Positions 6,368 through 14,833 of a stretch of DNA of 44,945 bases are shown here, piece after piece (positions within the stretch are counted from its first letter, which is position 1; every line of letters begins with the position of its first letter). This DNA is from a virus: positions 1 to 44,945 of IMG/VR virus record IMGVR_UViG_3300025133_000214. The stretch is one strand, 5' to 3'. The notes below the pieces were generated by a model. That model was not told the origin of the DNA. It saw only the letters and a list, made by a program, of their open reading frames with translations, and did not search any database. A program made the translations under genes and the position numbers.

Positions 6368-7275
6368 GTGACGCACCCCCTTCTGGAAACCTCCCCGCAG
6401 TGGCGGGTGGTTCGAACATGCCGGCATTGCCGGACTTCATGCAGCAGTTCGCCAGCATGTTCACCATGCCGACAGCGGAGGACCTGCAGACCCTCGGCGA
6501 GCCGATGATCATCCTCACGGTCACCGGCGACGGGATCGTGAAGGTCCGCCGCAAGAAGGAGACGGCGGCGACGCTGCTCCCCGGCGGCATGATCATCGCG
6601 GTGCCGGTCAAGGTCGCAACGCCGCGCGCCTACTGGCCGAGCGAGATGCACGACTCCCCGACCTGCAAGTCCAACGATGCGATCGTCGGCATCGGCGACA
6701 ACGGCGACGGAGAGAGCAAGACCCGTGAGTGCAAGTCCTGTCCGCAGGCGCAGTGGGGGTCGTCGACGACCGGCTCCGGCAAGGGGCAGGCATGCACGCA
6801 GACGAAGATCCTCGCCCTGTCCTGCGCAGCGGTCGCAGACGCCGGTGACCACGAGGGCCGCGGGATGGTGAAGATCTCCACCAACCCCGACCACCGATGG
6901 TGGTCCGACTTGTACGAGGTCGGCACCTCGGACGAGGGGACCGCCTGGAAGGACGACTTCTCCGAGAAGCTCGGCCCCGTGATCCTCCGCATGACCGCCT
7001 CGTCGTTCCCTGCCTGGGAGCGCGCGATGGAGGACATCAAGAAGATCCACGAGTCGAAGAACTGGCCGCTCGAAGCGACGTGGTGGATGATCGAGTGGGA
7101 GGCCAAGGACTTCGGCGGCTACACCGTCGGCGCCTGGAAGTTCCGGGTCAACCCGATCCAGAACGAGCAGCAGGCCCTCTGGCTCCGTCAGGCGGTCAAG
7201 CTCAAGGACCACCCCTCGCTCGCCTCGATGGGCGACGCGGGCCACGAGGCCGAAGGGGTCATCGACCACGTGTAG
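6364..7275 (+). CDS. Cys-rich protein, candidate single-stranded DNA-binding protein
   Basis: 303 residues, start in an ATGA overlap with AAGGAG upstream. The centre has a four-Cys zinc-type cluster: SPTC, then ECKSCPQAQWG, then GKGQAC and ALSC. A cluster of this CxxC...GxGxAC kind inside a beta-rich core occurs in several phage proteins annotated as ssDNA-binding. The N-terminal 40 residues are low complexity, the C-terminus acidic. Its position between an exonuclease and the primase-helicase supports a replication or annealing role. Function is inferred from motif and neighbours. Confidence 0.45.
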   Translation: MSDAPPSGNLPAVAGGSNMPALPDFMQQFASMFTMPTAEDLQTLGEPMIILTVTGDGIVKVRRKKETAATLLPGGMIIAVPVKVATPRAYWPSEMHDSPTCKSNDAIVGIGDNGDGESKTRECKSCPQAQWGSSTTGSGKGQACTQTKILALSCAAVADAGDHEGRGMVKISTNPDHRWWSDLYEVGTSDEGTAWKDDFSEKLGPVILRMTASSFPAWERAMEDIKKIHESKNWPLEATWWMIEWEAKDFGGYTVGAWKFRVNPIQNEQQALWLRQAVKLKDHPSLASMGDAGHEAEGVIDHV

Positions 7276-7284
7276 AAGGAAACC

Positions 7285-7380
7285 ATGCTCTGTATAGGTA
7301 GAGAGCACGTCCCCCTCAACCAGACCTACGAGCGGGTGCAAGGCCCGCATTTTATCACACGCTGGGAGGCGGTCAAGTGA
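7285..7380 (+). CDS. 31-aa micropeptide coupled to the primase-helicase
   Basis: ATG 7285 follows AAGGA at 7276-7280. The peptide starts MLCIGREHVPLNQ and ends RWEAVK; its TGA overlaps the GTG start of the primase-helicase (GTGA), so its translation would deliver ribosomes to that gene. No function is apparent beyond coupling. Confidence 0.5.
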   Translation: MLCIGREHVPLNQTYERVQGPHFITRWEAVK

Positions 7381-10300
7381 ATCTAGAATCGATCATGGCG
7401 CAATTCGGTGGCAGGCTGACCACCGTCGCGGACGTAGAGCTACCCGCTCCGCCGCCTTTGCGTAGGAAGATCGACGCCGAGAGCCTCAAGCAGCAGGTCG
7501 TCGAGAAGGGGATCAAGAGCTTCTTCGACGCGCTCACAGGTCAGGCCGGCCAGCGCGTGAGCGAGACCATCCTCTACAAGTGCTGGCACCACGTAGACAA
7601 GCATGCCAGCCTCTGCGTATCCGTCGCTCACGGCGGCTACCAGTGCAAGGCTTGCGGAGAGTCACGGGACCTGATCGGCGGGTGGATGGCTATCCGCTCC
7701 GTAGGGTTCAAGGAGTCCCTCGATCAGATCGTTGAATGGCTCGGCGGCGCACTTACGCTGCCGCCGCCGGTCTTCGCGCTCAAGGCAACCCCTTCCGGTG
7801 AAGCGAAGCACAAGAAGGACGTCGAAGCAAAGTACAAGACCGTAGACCCTAGGGTTTCTGAAGAGCTTGAGGGCTGGCAGCGGTCGATCCTCAGCAACCC
7901 TTCCGTCCTTGAGCGGCTCGCGACTAACTACGGCGTGACCAGAGAGTCCGTCGAGATGTTTGGCCTGGGCTGGATCTCCCGCGAGAGTCGCCTCGCGATC
8001 CCGGTCTACATAAGCGGTCGCCTCGTAAACGTGCGCAAGCACGACATTATGAGAAAGAACTGCGTCTGGGTCAGTGACGACGGGGCTTCGATCTCGAAGG
8101 AAGAAGGGTTCGGTCGCAAGCCGACGTGGGACAACAAGGTCTGCCGCAAGAAGGGGCGCCGCGGTGGCAAGGTCACTGGCGTAGCAGGACATAACAGCAA
8201 CAACCTGTACCCGAGCGACAACCTCAAGAGCTTTGGCTCGACCGCCGTCAGGGAGACCGGCGCCCCGAATCCGTGGGTGTGTATCACTGGCGGAGAACTC
8301 AAGGCAATCCTCCTGAACCAGAGCGGCATCCCCGCTGTCACGTTCACGGGTGGCGAAAACTCTTTCGCGAAGGGGTGGATTGAGAAGTTCCGTGGGCTGA
8401 GCGTTGACATCTGCCTCGACGCCGACAAGGCCGGACAGTCCGGAGCGAAGAAGCTCGCGAAGGTCCTGTTCGGCGTCGCGGCCGAGGTCAGGATTATCAT
8501 CCTACCTTTCGGTGACGTCAACGACTACTACCGCTCACGTGAGTTCAACTTCGACGACTGGTGGGATCTGCCGCGCGAAGGTCACACGAAGAGTCCGTAC
8601 GAACAGAGCCCCATTGAGATCAACTTCGGGCAAGTCCACGAGGTTGAGATGGCTGAGCGCCCGGTCGTCATGCAGGCTGTAGTGGCCGGCGGGACCGACC
8701 GGACGAAGTTCGTAATCTGCGGCGCGAAGGTGGCGTGCGAGTACGGAGAGAACAACGACAAGCTGCCGAACTGTGGCAAGTGCGCGCTCCCTTCGCACGG
8801 CTTCGAGCGAGAGATCAGGGTCCCGTCTGACCGCATCGTGAGCCTGTCAAAGCAGGCCCCGAGCAGACAGGAGAAGGACGTTCGCGAGCGAATGCTCGGC
8901 ATCCCTTCGCGCTGCCCGCACCCTGAGTACGAGTTCATCCGCTCACGAGTCATGCCTGTGCTGCTGGCACCAGACACTGAAGCTCGAACTAGCGTAGACT
9001 GGACCGACCAGCGACACTTCATCTTCCCTACGTACCACCTCGGAGCAGACATCCCGAGGGACAACGAGCCGGTCACGGTCGTCGGGCGCCTCTGCGCTGA
9101 TCCGGTAACTTCCGACGCCACGATGATCATCGACACGATCAAGCCGGCGAAGAGGTCGATCCACTCCGCAGTGATGTCGCCGGAGACTGAGCAGTACCTG
9201 CTCGGTCTGTCTGAGCACGACCCCAGCACGCAGGCCGGAGCGGCCGAGCGGTTCCAGAAGATCCTCAGCGACATGGAGTTCGGGGTCACCCGCATCTACG
9301 ACCAGCGCACGATGCTGGCTGCGTACCTGCTGCTCTACTTCATGCCCATCCGCTTCAGGATGTTCGGCGAAATGAACCAGAAGGTATCGCCAGAGATCCT
9401 CGCGCTCGGAGACTCAAGGCAGGGTAAGACCACATCGGCCAACAAGATGATCAAGCACTTCGGGGCCGGGGCCGCTGTTGACGCAGAAGGGGCGACCTAT
9501 GTCGGACTCGTCGGCGGGCGCAACGAGTTCGGCTCTGCTGGCAAGGTCTTTGCGTGGGGAGTGCTGCCGCTCAACAATGGCGGCCTCGTATTCCTGGACG
9601 AGATCGATGGACTGGTCGATGAGGGCATCTTCTCAAAGCTGACGTCAATCCGGTCAAGCGGAGTCGCGCAGCGCACGACCGCAGGAGGCAACCGTCGCAC
9701 GTCAGCAGCCCTCCGCATGATCATGGCGTCGAACCCAGTGGGGTCCAGGCGGCTCGCGCAGTACGACTCCCTTCTTTATGCCGCGAAAGAACTCATCAAG
9801 AAGCCGGCAGATCTCGCTCGCTTCGAGTTCATGATCGGTGTCTACAAGATCAGTACGCCGGACTTCGACTACACCAGAGAGAAGTTTACCTACACCTCGG
9901 AGCGTGCTCAAGAGCATCTCCGCTGGGCGTGGCAGCAGCAGCCATCGCTGACCGACGACGTGTCGAAGTATGCCGCCGAGTGCGCGAAGTGGCTCTGTGA
10001 GCAATTCCCGAACATGCCCACGCTTGAGCCCACCGAAGCCCGCTGGAAGGTTGGCCGAACGGCCTGCGCCATGGCTGCCCTCGCCTTCTCACGTGACGAG
10101 AAGGGTAAGGTTAAGGTCACGACGGACCACGTCAAGGCGGCGTCGGAGTGGATCTCTAGCATCTACTCGACCCCGCAGTGGAACATCAGCAAGGCGCTCG
10201 GACACGGAAACATCAACGACGACGACGTGAAGAACGCGATCGACGCCCTGGGAGGACGGAAGTTCGCTCTCATGATTATGGACAGAGGGTCCATCAAGGG

Positions 10301-10481
10301 CAACGACCTTCACACGGCGTACTCAATTTCGACTGCCATCGGCAAGAAGTCCTTCGACGAAGTCAAGGCTACTCTGACGATGTTCAATGACTGCTTCGTA
10401 GAGAGACGGGGTTCGTACAGGAAGACAGAACAATTCCGACGGTGGCTTGAGCACCACTACACGGAAGAGGAGGTGGCGTGA
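7377..10481 (+). CDS. DnaG-like primase fused to MCM-like replicative helicase
   Basis: 1034 residues. In order: a CHC2-like zinc finger (CWHH at about 68, CKAC at about 90-93), a Toprim-like core (GGELKA at about 305; CLDADKAGQSG at about 345), an MCM-N-like region with an OB-type strand pattern and a CxxxxxC...CGKC zinc site (about 448-471), then an MCM-type AAA+ module: Walker A GDSRQGKTT (about 680), GLVGG, Walker B VFLDEID (about 740), an insert before ASNP (sensor 1, about 782) and arginine finger LARFEF (about 812). A helical C-terminus follows. It should unwind and prime the phage replication fork. GTG start with GGGAGG 7 nt upstream. Confidence 0.8.
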   Translation: MNLESIMAQFGGRLTTVADVELPAPPPLRRKIDAESLKQQVVEKGIKSFFDALTGQAGQRVSETILYKCWHHVDKHASLCVSVAHGGYQCKACGESRDLIGGWMAIRSVGFKESLDQIVEWLGGALTLPPPVFALKATPSGEAKHKKDVEAKYKTVDPRVSEELEGWQRSILSNPSVLERLATNYGVTRESVEMFGLGWISRESRLAIPVYISGRLVNVRKHDIMRKNCVWVSDDGASISKEEGFGRKPTWDNKVCRKKGRRGGKVTGVAGHNSNNLYPSDNLKSFGSTAVRETGAPNPWVCITGGELKAILLNQSGIPAVTFTGGENSFAKGWIEKFRGLSVDICLDADKAGQSGAKKLAKVLFGVAAEVRIIILPFGDVNDYYRSREFNFDDWWDLPREGHTKSPYEQSPIEINFGQVHEVEMAERPVVMQAVVAGGTDRTKFVICGAKVACEYGENNDKLPNCGKCALPSHGFEREIRVPSDRIVSLSKQAPSRQEKDVRERMLGIPSRCPHPEYEFIRSRVMPVLLAPDTEARTSVDWTDQRHFIFPTYHLGADIPRDNEPVTVVGRLCADPVTSDATMIIDTIKPAKRSIHSAVMSPETEQYLLGLSEHDPSTQAGAAERFQKILSDMEFGVTRIYDQRTMLAAYLLLYFMPIRFRMFGEMNQKVSPEILALGDSRQGKTTSANKMIKHFGAGAAVDAEGATYVGLVGGRNEFGSAGKVFAWGVLPLNNGGLVFLDEIDGLVDEGIFSKLTSIRSSGVAQRTTAGGNRRTSAALRMIMASNPVGSRRLAQYDSLLYAAKELIKKPADLARFEFMIGVYKISTPDFDYTREKFTYTSERAQEHLRWAWQQQPSLTDDVSKYAAECAKWLCEQFPNMPTLEPTEARWKVGRTACAMAALAFSRDEKGKVKVTTDHVKAASEWISSIYSTPQWNISKALGHGNINDDDVKNAIDALGGRKFALMIMDRGSIKGNDLHTAYSISTAIGKKSFDEVKATLTMFNDCFVERRGSYRKTEQFRRWLEHHYTEEEVA

Positions 10482-11752
10482 TGCTTGACCGAGAGATCCT
10501 AGAATACACCTCAGACGGGCAGCCGTACTCGCTCACGGCGATCGCAAGCGCCCTGAAGGTGCCAGAGTTCCTCCTGAAGATCTCGATCGATGCGCTGGTC
10601 CCGCACAAGCTGTCGTGCCGGAACTCTAGCAGTGGGCCGATTTACCAGTCCCCGACCGTGAAGTCGAGGATGCCCGAACTCGACAAGAAGGTGGATGATC
10701 TGCGTGACGCGCAGTTGCCCGGATTCCGACCGGACGACCCGACCGCGATCATCCCGCCCCTTTCGGACGCATCGATCCCGCTCGACGTTCCCGCGACGCC
10801 GGACACGGTCAAGTGGTCCTTCGAGTTGCCGGAAGGTATGAAGGACCTGCGCCCGTGGATGCAGTCCGCGATGGGCTGGGACATGGACCCGTACGCGAGC
10901 CCGACTCCGATCGGGAACGGCAACGACGTCAAGACCGACAGCGCGATCCGCTGGATGGGCGGCAAGTCGAAGATGCTGCCGTGGCTACTCGACCGTTACC
11001 CTGCGCACTACGCATACGTCGAGGTGTTCGGAGGATCGCTCAAGCCGTTCTTCAGCAAGCCTCGGTCGAAGGTGGAGATCGTCAACGACTTCTACGACGG
11101 CCTCGTGAACTTCTGGAGGGTCATGACACACTGGCCCGAAGAGTTGGCGGAAGCGATCAACGCGCTTCCGTCGAGCCGCGTCTACCAGCGGTGGTTCCAG
11201 AGGCCGCATGCCTACAGGAACGAGTTCGAGTGGGCCGTTATGTTCGGCTACCTCTCGCTCCACAGCTACAACGGGCTGGTCTGGAAGCCGTTCGCAGGCA
11301 CGTCACACCAGCCGCCCGGCAAGGCGAATGCCGAGGTCTTCAAGTCGTGCGCGGCGAGGCTCGAAGGGGTCTACATCGAATGCCTCGACTTCCGGGAGAT
11401 CATCAGAAGGTACTCGCTGAAGAAGGTCGCAGCCGGCCCGGTCTTCACGTACCTGGATCCGCCCTACATGAAGACTGAAGGCTACGCTCTCAAGTTCCCG
11501 GACGAGTGGCACCAGGAGATCGCGGACCTCATGGTCAAGATCCACGAAGCGGGCAACCTCGTCCTCATGACCAACAGCGAGATCGCCGGCGATGCCTACA
11601 TGCGCTGGTTCGGAACGGCGAAGAGCGAGTTCAGGGTCGAGTACATCAACGTTGACTACACGCTCGGGCACGCGGACAGTCGAGGTGCTCGCAAGGAGGC
11701 GATCATCTCGAACTTCAAGCTCGAAGCAAAGCAAGGGGGGCTGTTCGGATGA
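10481..11752 (+). CDS. D12-class DNA N6-adenine methyltransferase with N-terminal winged-helix-like domain
   Basis: 423 residues. Motif I is YVEVFGGSLKPFF (FxGG, SAM binding) and the catalytic motif is TYLDPPYMKTEGY (DPPY); the spacing fits Dam/D12 methyltransferases. The first 45 residues (DREILEYTSDGQPYSLTAIA) look like a winged-helix, joined by a long Pro/Asp-rich linker. No cognate endonuclease is adjacent, so it is an orphan that may protect against restriction or mark replication. ATG 10481 overlaps the helicase stop and has GAGGAGG upstream; a GTG one codon earlier is possible. Confidence 0.8.
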   Translation: MLDREILEYTSDGQPYSLTAIASALKVPEFLLKISIDALVPHKLSCRNSSSGPIYQSPTVKSRMPELDKKVDDLRDAQLPGFRPDDPTAIIPPLSDASIPLDVPATPDTVKWSFELPEGMKDLRPWMQSAMGWDMDPYASPTPIGNGNDVKTDSAIRWMGGKSKMLPWLLDRYPAHYAYVEVFGGSLKPFFSKPRSKVEIVNDFYDGLVNFWRVMTHWPEELAEAINALPSSRVYQRWFQRPHAYRNEFEWAVMFGYLSLHSYNGLVWKPFAGTSHQPPGKANAEVFKSCAARLEGVYIECLDFREIIRRYSLKKVAAGPVFTYLDPPYMKTEGYALKFPDEWHQEIADLMVKIHEAGNLVLMTNSEIAGDAYMRWFGTAKSEFRVEYINVDYTLGHADSRGARKEAIISNFKLEAKQGGLFG

Positions 11753-11913
11753 TCAGGTTCAAGGTCCCGCCCGAAGAAGCCAAAGAGTTCGGGGAGCGCA
11801 TCCTGTGCTCTCTCGGCAAGGGGAAACCAGCAGGCCCGTTCAAGTATGGCGGTTGGCGGATCTGCGTAAATGAAATCGCCGCCTACCACGTCCCTGAAAG
11901 GGCAGCCAAATGA
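11749..11913 (+). CDS. hypothetical protein, 54 aa
   Basis: Not recognised. Start and stop both sit in ATGA overlaps with the methyltransferase and the acidic protein, so all three are translationally coupled. The sequence begins MIRFKVPPEEAKEFG and has a GGWRICVNEI core, a plausible small alpha-beta fold. Confidence 0.55.
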   Translation: MIRFKVPPEEAKEFGERILCSLGKGKPAGPFKYGGWRICVNEIAAYHVPERAAK

Positions 11914-12374
11914 ACTACAGCTACAAGATCACCATCGAGATCGAGTCCCCAGACTTCATCGACGTCGAAGAGTTTCGGGAGATGCTCGCTGGCGCAGTCA
12001 CGATGGAGATGGTCGACAACTGCGACTCGATCTCGGTCGGCGTGACGCGGACGGATCTCGGCGACGAGGACGAAGAGGACGAAGAGGAGGACGACTTCGA
12101 CGAAGAGGACGACCTCAACTACGACCCGGACGAAGACCCGGACCTCGACGACGAGGAGGAGGACGAGCCGCCGACGGTCCCCGCCTCGGTCACCGCGCTC
12201 ATGCGCTCCATCGTCAGCATCGCGAACGACCGCAGGAACGCCAGCAGCCAGGACGAGATCCGTCGCTGCGACGCGCGCGCGAAGTCCCGCATCTCGAACG
12301 AGGGTGACGCCTACCTCGAATCCGGCTGGGCGCTCTACTGCGAGCAGGCCGGCATCGTCCAGAACGGGGTGTGA
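11910..12374 (+). CDS. highly acidic protein, possible DNA mimic, 154 aa
   Basis: The N-terminal 50 residues look like a small alpha-beta domain; residues about 51-88 are almost entirely Asp and Glu (for example DEDEEDEEEDDFDEEDD); a helical domain with Arg and Ser follows. Long acidic tracts occur in DNA-mimic inhibitors of restriction enzymes and DNA-binding proteins, and the gene lies downstream of a methyltransferase, but a disordered acidic linker is equally possible. No known family was recognised. Confidence 0.6.
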   Translation: MNYSYKITIEIESPDFIDVEEFREMLAGAVTMEMVDNCDSISVGVTRTDLGDEDEEDEEEDDFDEEDDLNYDPDEDPDLDDEEEDEPPTVPASVTALMRSIVSIANDRRNASSQDEIRRCDARAKSRISNEGDAYLESGWALYCEQAGIVQNGV

Positions 12375-12381
12375 CAACTGC

Positions 12382-12411
12382 GCCCGCGGTCGGCTTCGGT
12401 CGACCGCGGGC
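12382..12411 (+). terminator. 13-bp GC-rich hairpin with UUCG tetraloop
   Basis: Arms 12382-12392 and 12401-12411 are perfectly complementary (11 bp); G393-T400 and C394-G399 (numbers after 12000) extend the stem to a C(UUCG)G tetraloop. There is no T-tract. It lies in the gap between genes, just before the GGAGGG of the next one, so it may attenuate transcription or protect an mRNA end. Confidence 0.5.
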
Positions 12412-12421
12412 TGGAGGGCGA

Positions 12422-12610
12422 GTGATCTACGTCAATGTCAATGGAGTGATCCTGACACTCGGACAGATCGAGGCAGCAGCGGAGCGCGCCTCGGAGGTCG
12501 TGGACTTCAGCGAAGGCGCCAACGTTGTCGAGTTCGTCGTAGGCGACTTGATCGCGGCGCTGGCCAGCATCATCAGGGAGTATGAAGAGAAGCTCACCAA
12601 TGAGACGTAA
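12422..12610 (+). CDS. hypothetical protein, 62 aa
   Basis: Not recognised. The GTG at 12422 has GGAGGG at 12413-12418; the longer frame from 12371 would run through the UUCG hairpin and is unlikely. Sequence MIYVNVNGVILTLG followed by helices (IEAAAERASEVV; DLIAALASIIREYEEKL) suggests a small alpha-beta protein. Confidence 0.55.
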   Translation: MIYVNVNGVILTLGQIEAAAERASEVVDFSEGANVVEFVVGDLIAALASIIREYEEKLTNET

Positions 12611-13007
12611 CTTCGCCAACCGCTCCGGGAACAAGAGCAGCAAGAAGAACGAGTCCGCGCACACGCGAGACCTTCGGATTGCACTCGCCCGCACATGGCC
12701 CGGCTCCTTCTGGTGGAAGGAGGTCGGCGGCGAGTTCGGGATGAACGGACTGCCGGACCTCTTCGGCTGCGTCGACGGATTCCTGTACGGCTTCGAGATC
12801 AAGCTGGACGGCAACTGGTTCAGCGCGATCCAGATCAAGCGCCTTCGACAGCTTCACGCTGCGGGAGCTTGCGCTGGCGGTGTGATCCTCACAAAAGACG
12901 GCTGGATGTGGGTCGCCATAGAGCATCTCGGCCACGCCGGGGACCGAAGGAGGTCGAAGTGGATTCCGTTCGTACTGGCGGACCTGAAGCTCTACCGCTC
13001 AGAGTAG
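12600..13007 (+). CDS. VRR-NUC-like PD-(D/E)XK nuclease
   Basis: 135 residues. Core motif: GLPDLFGCVDG, then FEIKLDGNWFSAIQIKRLRQL (Asp; Glu-x-Lys; Gln in the following helix) and AGACAGGVIL, the layout of VRR-NUC and related Holliday-junction-type or structure-specific nucleases. The N-terminus is basic and disordered. Probably trims or resolves replication intermediates. The start may be 12582 instead, but its Shine-Dalgarno spacing is too short. Confidence 0.7.
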   Translation: MRRNFANRSGNKSSKKNESAHTRDLRIALARTWPGSFWWKEVGGEFGMNGLPDLFGCVDGFLYGFEIKLDGNWFSAIQIKRLRQLHAAGACAGGVILTKDGWMWVAIEHLGHAGDRRRSKWIPFVLADLKLYRSE

Positions 13008-13474
13008 TCCTCTGGAAGACGATCTGCCGACTGTCCGGTCGCACTGTCCCTAAGTGTGACCGGCTGCCTACGCACGAACCGACCGTAAAGGGCTGGTATC
13101 TAGGCAGCGACCCGCACGGCAACGTCACACTGTTCACGGTTGACGAGGCGATCGAATACCACCTTGGCTGGATCTACCTGGGCAGCGAGCCCAGCCTTGA
13201 GTCCGTCTGCTCTGCGCTGGCGTGGACCTACCTATGGTCCATCGGCAGAGTGTCGGAAGTGACGTATCGCGCCGCGCTCATGAACGGGATGGCTGGATGG
13301 CACATTCTCCGCACCGGCGAGCGTTACGACGCAATCCTTTTCGAGAACAGGGCAGGCAGGCTCGATCTTGCCATCGCGGAGCCTGACGGCTTCTGGTCTT
13401 GCGAGGGCTGGGAAGTCAGGCCCGAACCAGGGATGGTTGCTATCCCGATTGAACTCTTTGCGAGGGAAGAATGA
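12959..13474 (+). CDS. hypothetical protein, 171 aa
   Basis: Not recognised. GTG 12959 was chosen because a near-perfect AAGGAGGT lies 5 nt upstream, even though it overlaps the nuclease gene by 49 nt. The product is Trp- and Leu-rich with several short hydrophobic helices (ALAWTYLW) and no full membrane span. It overlaps the next gene by ATGA. Confidence 0.55.
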   Translation: MDSVRTGGPEALPLRVVLWKTICRLSGRTVPKCDRLPTHEPTVKGWYLGSDPHGNVTLFTVDEAIEYHLGWIYLGSEPSLESVCSALAWTYLWSIGRVSEVTYRAALMNGMAGWHILRTGERYDAILFENRAGRLDLAIAEPDGFWSCEGWEVRPEPGMVAIPIELFAREE

Positions 13475-14277
13475 ATCATATTAAGCTCTTGAGGGCCGAC
13501 GGTACGTACGTCAAATTCAAGTTCGGGGACGCGGTCGTCTTCGGAGTCATCGTCGAGGACGACATTGAAGCAGCGATGGTCGAGTATGCGCTCAACGCGG
13601 CGCTGCATGAATCGCTGCCGGTCTCGTTCGAGAACGTGGGCACGGATGAGGATCCGGTGTCGGTCAAAAGGCGGCTCCAGGGGGGTGATCCTGGCGATGC
13701 CACGACGGCCCCCGGATCCAGGGCCCCAGATGGCCCCAGGAAGGCCCCTCAGCCGCCGCAGGAAGCGTCGCAGGCCGAGGCCCCTTCCCATGAGGCGGAT
13801 TCCAGGCCGCAGGCCAAGGAGGTGCCTGTCAGGCCCTCTAAGCCAACAGCCCCACAGGGGCCCTGGGAGGGGATGACCGAAGAGGACTTCGCGTTCCACG
13901 AATTGACCGGATGGTACGGAAAGCACGGGATGAAGAGGAAGGGTCAGATGCAGTTCGCCATGCCGCAGGTCCTGATCCTCGGAAGTAGGCGACTGAACAA
14001 GAAGCAGAAGATCAAGCTCTTTTGCGCAATCGCCACCGAAAGGTGGACACGCATCCGTGGCGAGATCGCGAAGGACCTGGGTAAGAAGTCGATCAAGAAG
14101 ATCGACGCGAAGCACTACGAGTTCGGGAGCGAGACGGTCGGCGGACTGTTCGGTAAGCTGCCGAAGGCTGAGCCGATGAAGGCACACCACGCTCAGAAAG
14201 GCGTCCATCTCCCGAGGCCGGTCCAGCGACCGGATCTGACTCCGGCGGCTGCGCTCGGGATGGTGGGGGATGAATAG
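13471..14277 (+). CDS. hypothetical two-domain protein with Pro-rich linker, 268 aa
   Basis: The N-terminal about 60 residues form a small acidic alpha-beta domain; residues about 70-130 are a Pro/Ala/Gln linker whose DNA is built from repeated GGCCCC units; the C-terminal domain (about 135-230) is basic and helical (SRRLNKKQKIKLFCAIATE). The layout suggests a nucleic-acid-binding adaptor, but no family was recognised. Confidence 0.55.
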   Translation: MNHIKLLRADGTYVKFKFGDAVVFGVIVEDDIEAAMVEYALNAALHESLPVSFENVGTDEDPVSVKRRLQGGDPGDATTAPGSRAPDGPRKAPQPPQEASQAEAPSHEADSRPQAKEVPVRPSKPTAPQGPWEGMTEEDFAFHELTGWYGKHGMKRKGQMQFAMPQVLILGSRRLNKKQKIKLFCAIATERWTRIRGEIAKDLGKKSIKKIDAKHYEFGSETVGGLFGKLPKAEPMKAHHAQKGVHLPRPVQRPDLTPAAALGMVGDE

Positions 14278-14833
14278 TCGCCCCTACATTTACGACCACG
14301 TGACTCGCACGGTCGTCTATCTGCCGCCGAAGATGACGTTCGCACAGCTAGAGCAGTGGCTGAAGGACGCGCAAAGATTCTTCAAGGCCCGCGGGCAGAA
14401 GCTTCCGGTGTACGGCCTGTTCGACTCCACGTACTACATGCATTCAGCGCAGGTAGCGCTCTCTCCGGTGCGCTTGTGGGCCCCGAACGGTCCTGGCATC
14501 GTCGCACGATCGATCAAGATGGGTCGAGAGTACATGGTCGAGATGAGCTACGACTGCGTAGACCTGTCCGCACACTTGTCCAGGCCAGATGTCGTAGAGT
14601 GGGGCGTGCGAAACAAGGTTGTGTCGATCATCGCAGACACGGGCGACATGGTCGCCAAGTACGCACCAAGGTTTGCATGGACGGCAGGGTCGAGGGCTGA
14701 GAGCGAGGGCCGCTCCATCAGCCGGCTCGCGACCGCGTCGTTTACTTTCGAGGTTTCTGCCCCTTCGGGACGTACACCCGACCGTACTTCTTGTAGTACC
14801 CAGCGTTCAGCAGAAGGTTCTGAGCCGCGTTGA
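14270..14833 (+). CDS. hypothetical protein at the end of the rightward block, 187 aa
   Basis: Not recognised. Starts MNSRPYIYDHVTRTVVYLPP, a likely alpha-beta fold. The last about 30 codons (14742-14833) overlap the 3' end of the leftward 1736-residue gene, tail to tail; that part is Ser/Arg-rich and probably under little constraint. The real functional end is likely near residue 150. Confidence 0.55.
   Translation: MNSRPYIYDHVTRTVVYLPPKMTFAQLEQWLKDAQRFFKARGQKLPVYGLFDSTYYMHSAQVALSPVRLWAPNGPGIVARSIKMGREYMVEMSYDCVDLSAHLSRPDVVEWGVRNKVVSIIADTGDMVAKYAPRFAWTAGSRAESEGRSISRLATASFTFEVSAPSGRTPDRTSCSTQRSAEGSEPR

Noticed and set aside
6055-7350. 431-residue leftward frame opposite the candidate SSB gene
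   Set aside because: Long antisense frames are common in GC-rich coding DNA; composition is Arg/Val/Gly shadow-like and the + strand genes have overlaps and binding sites.
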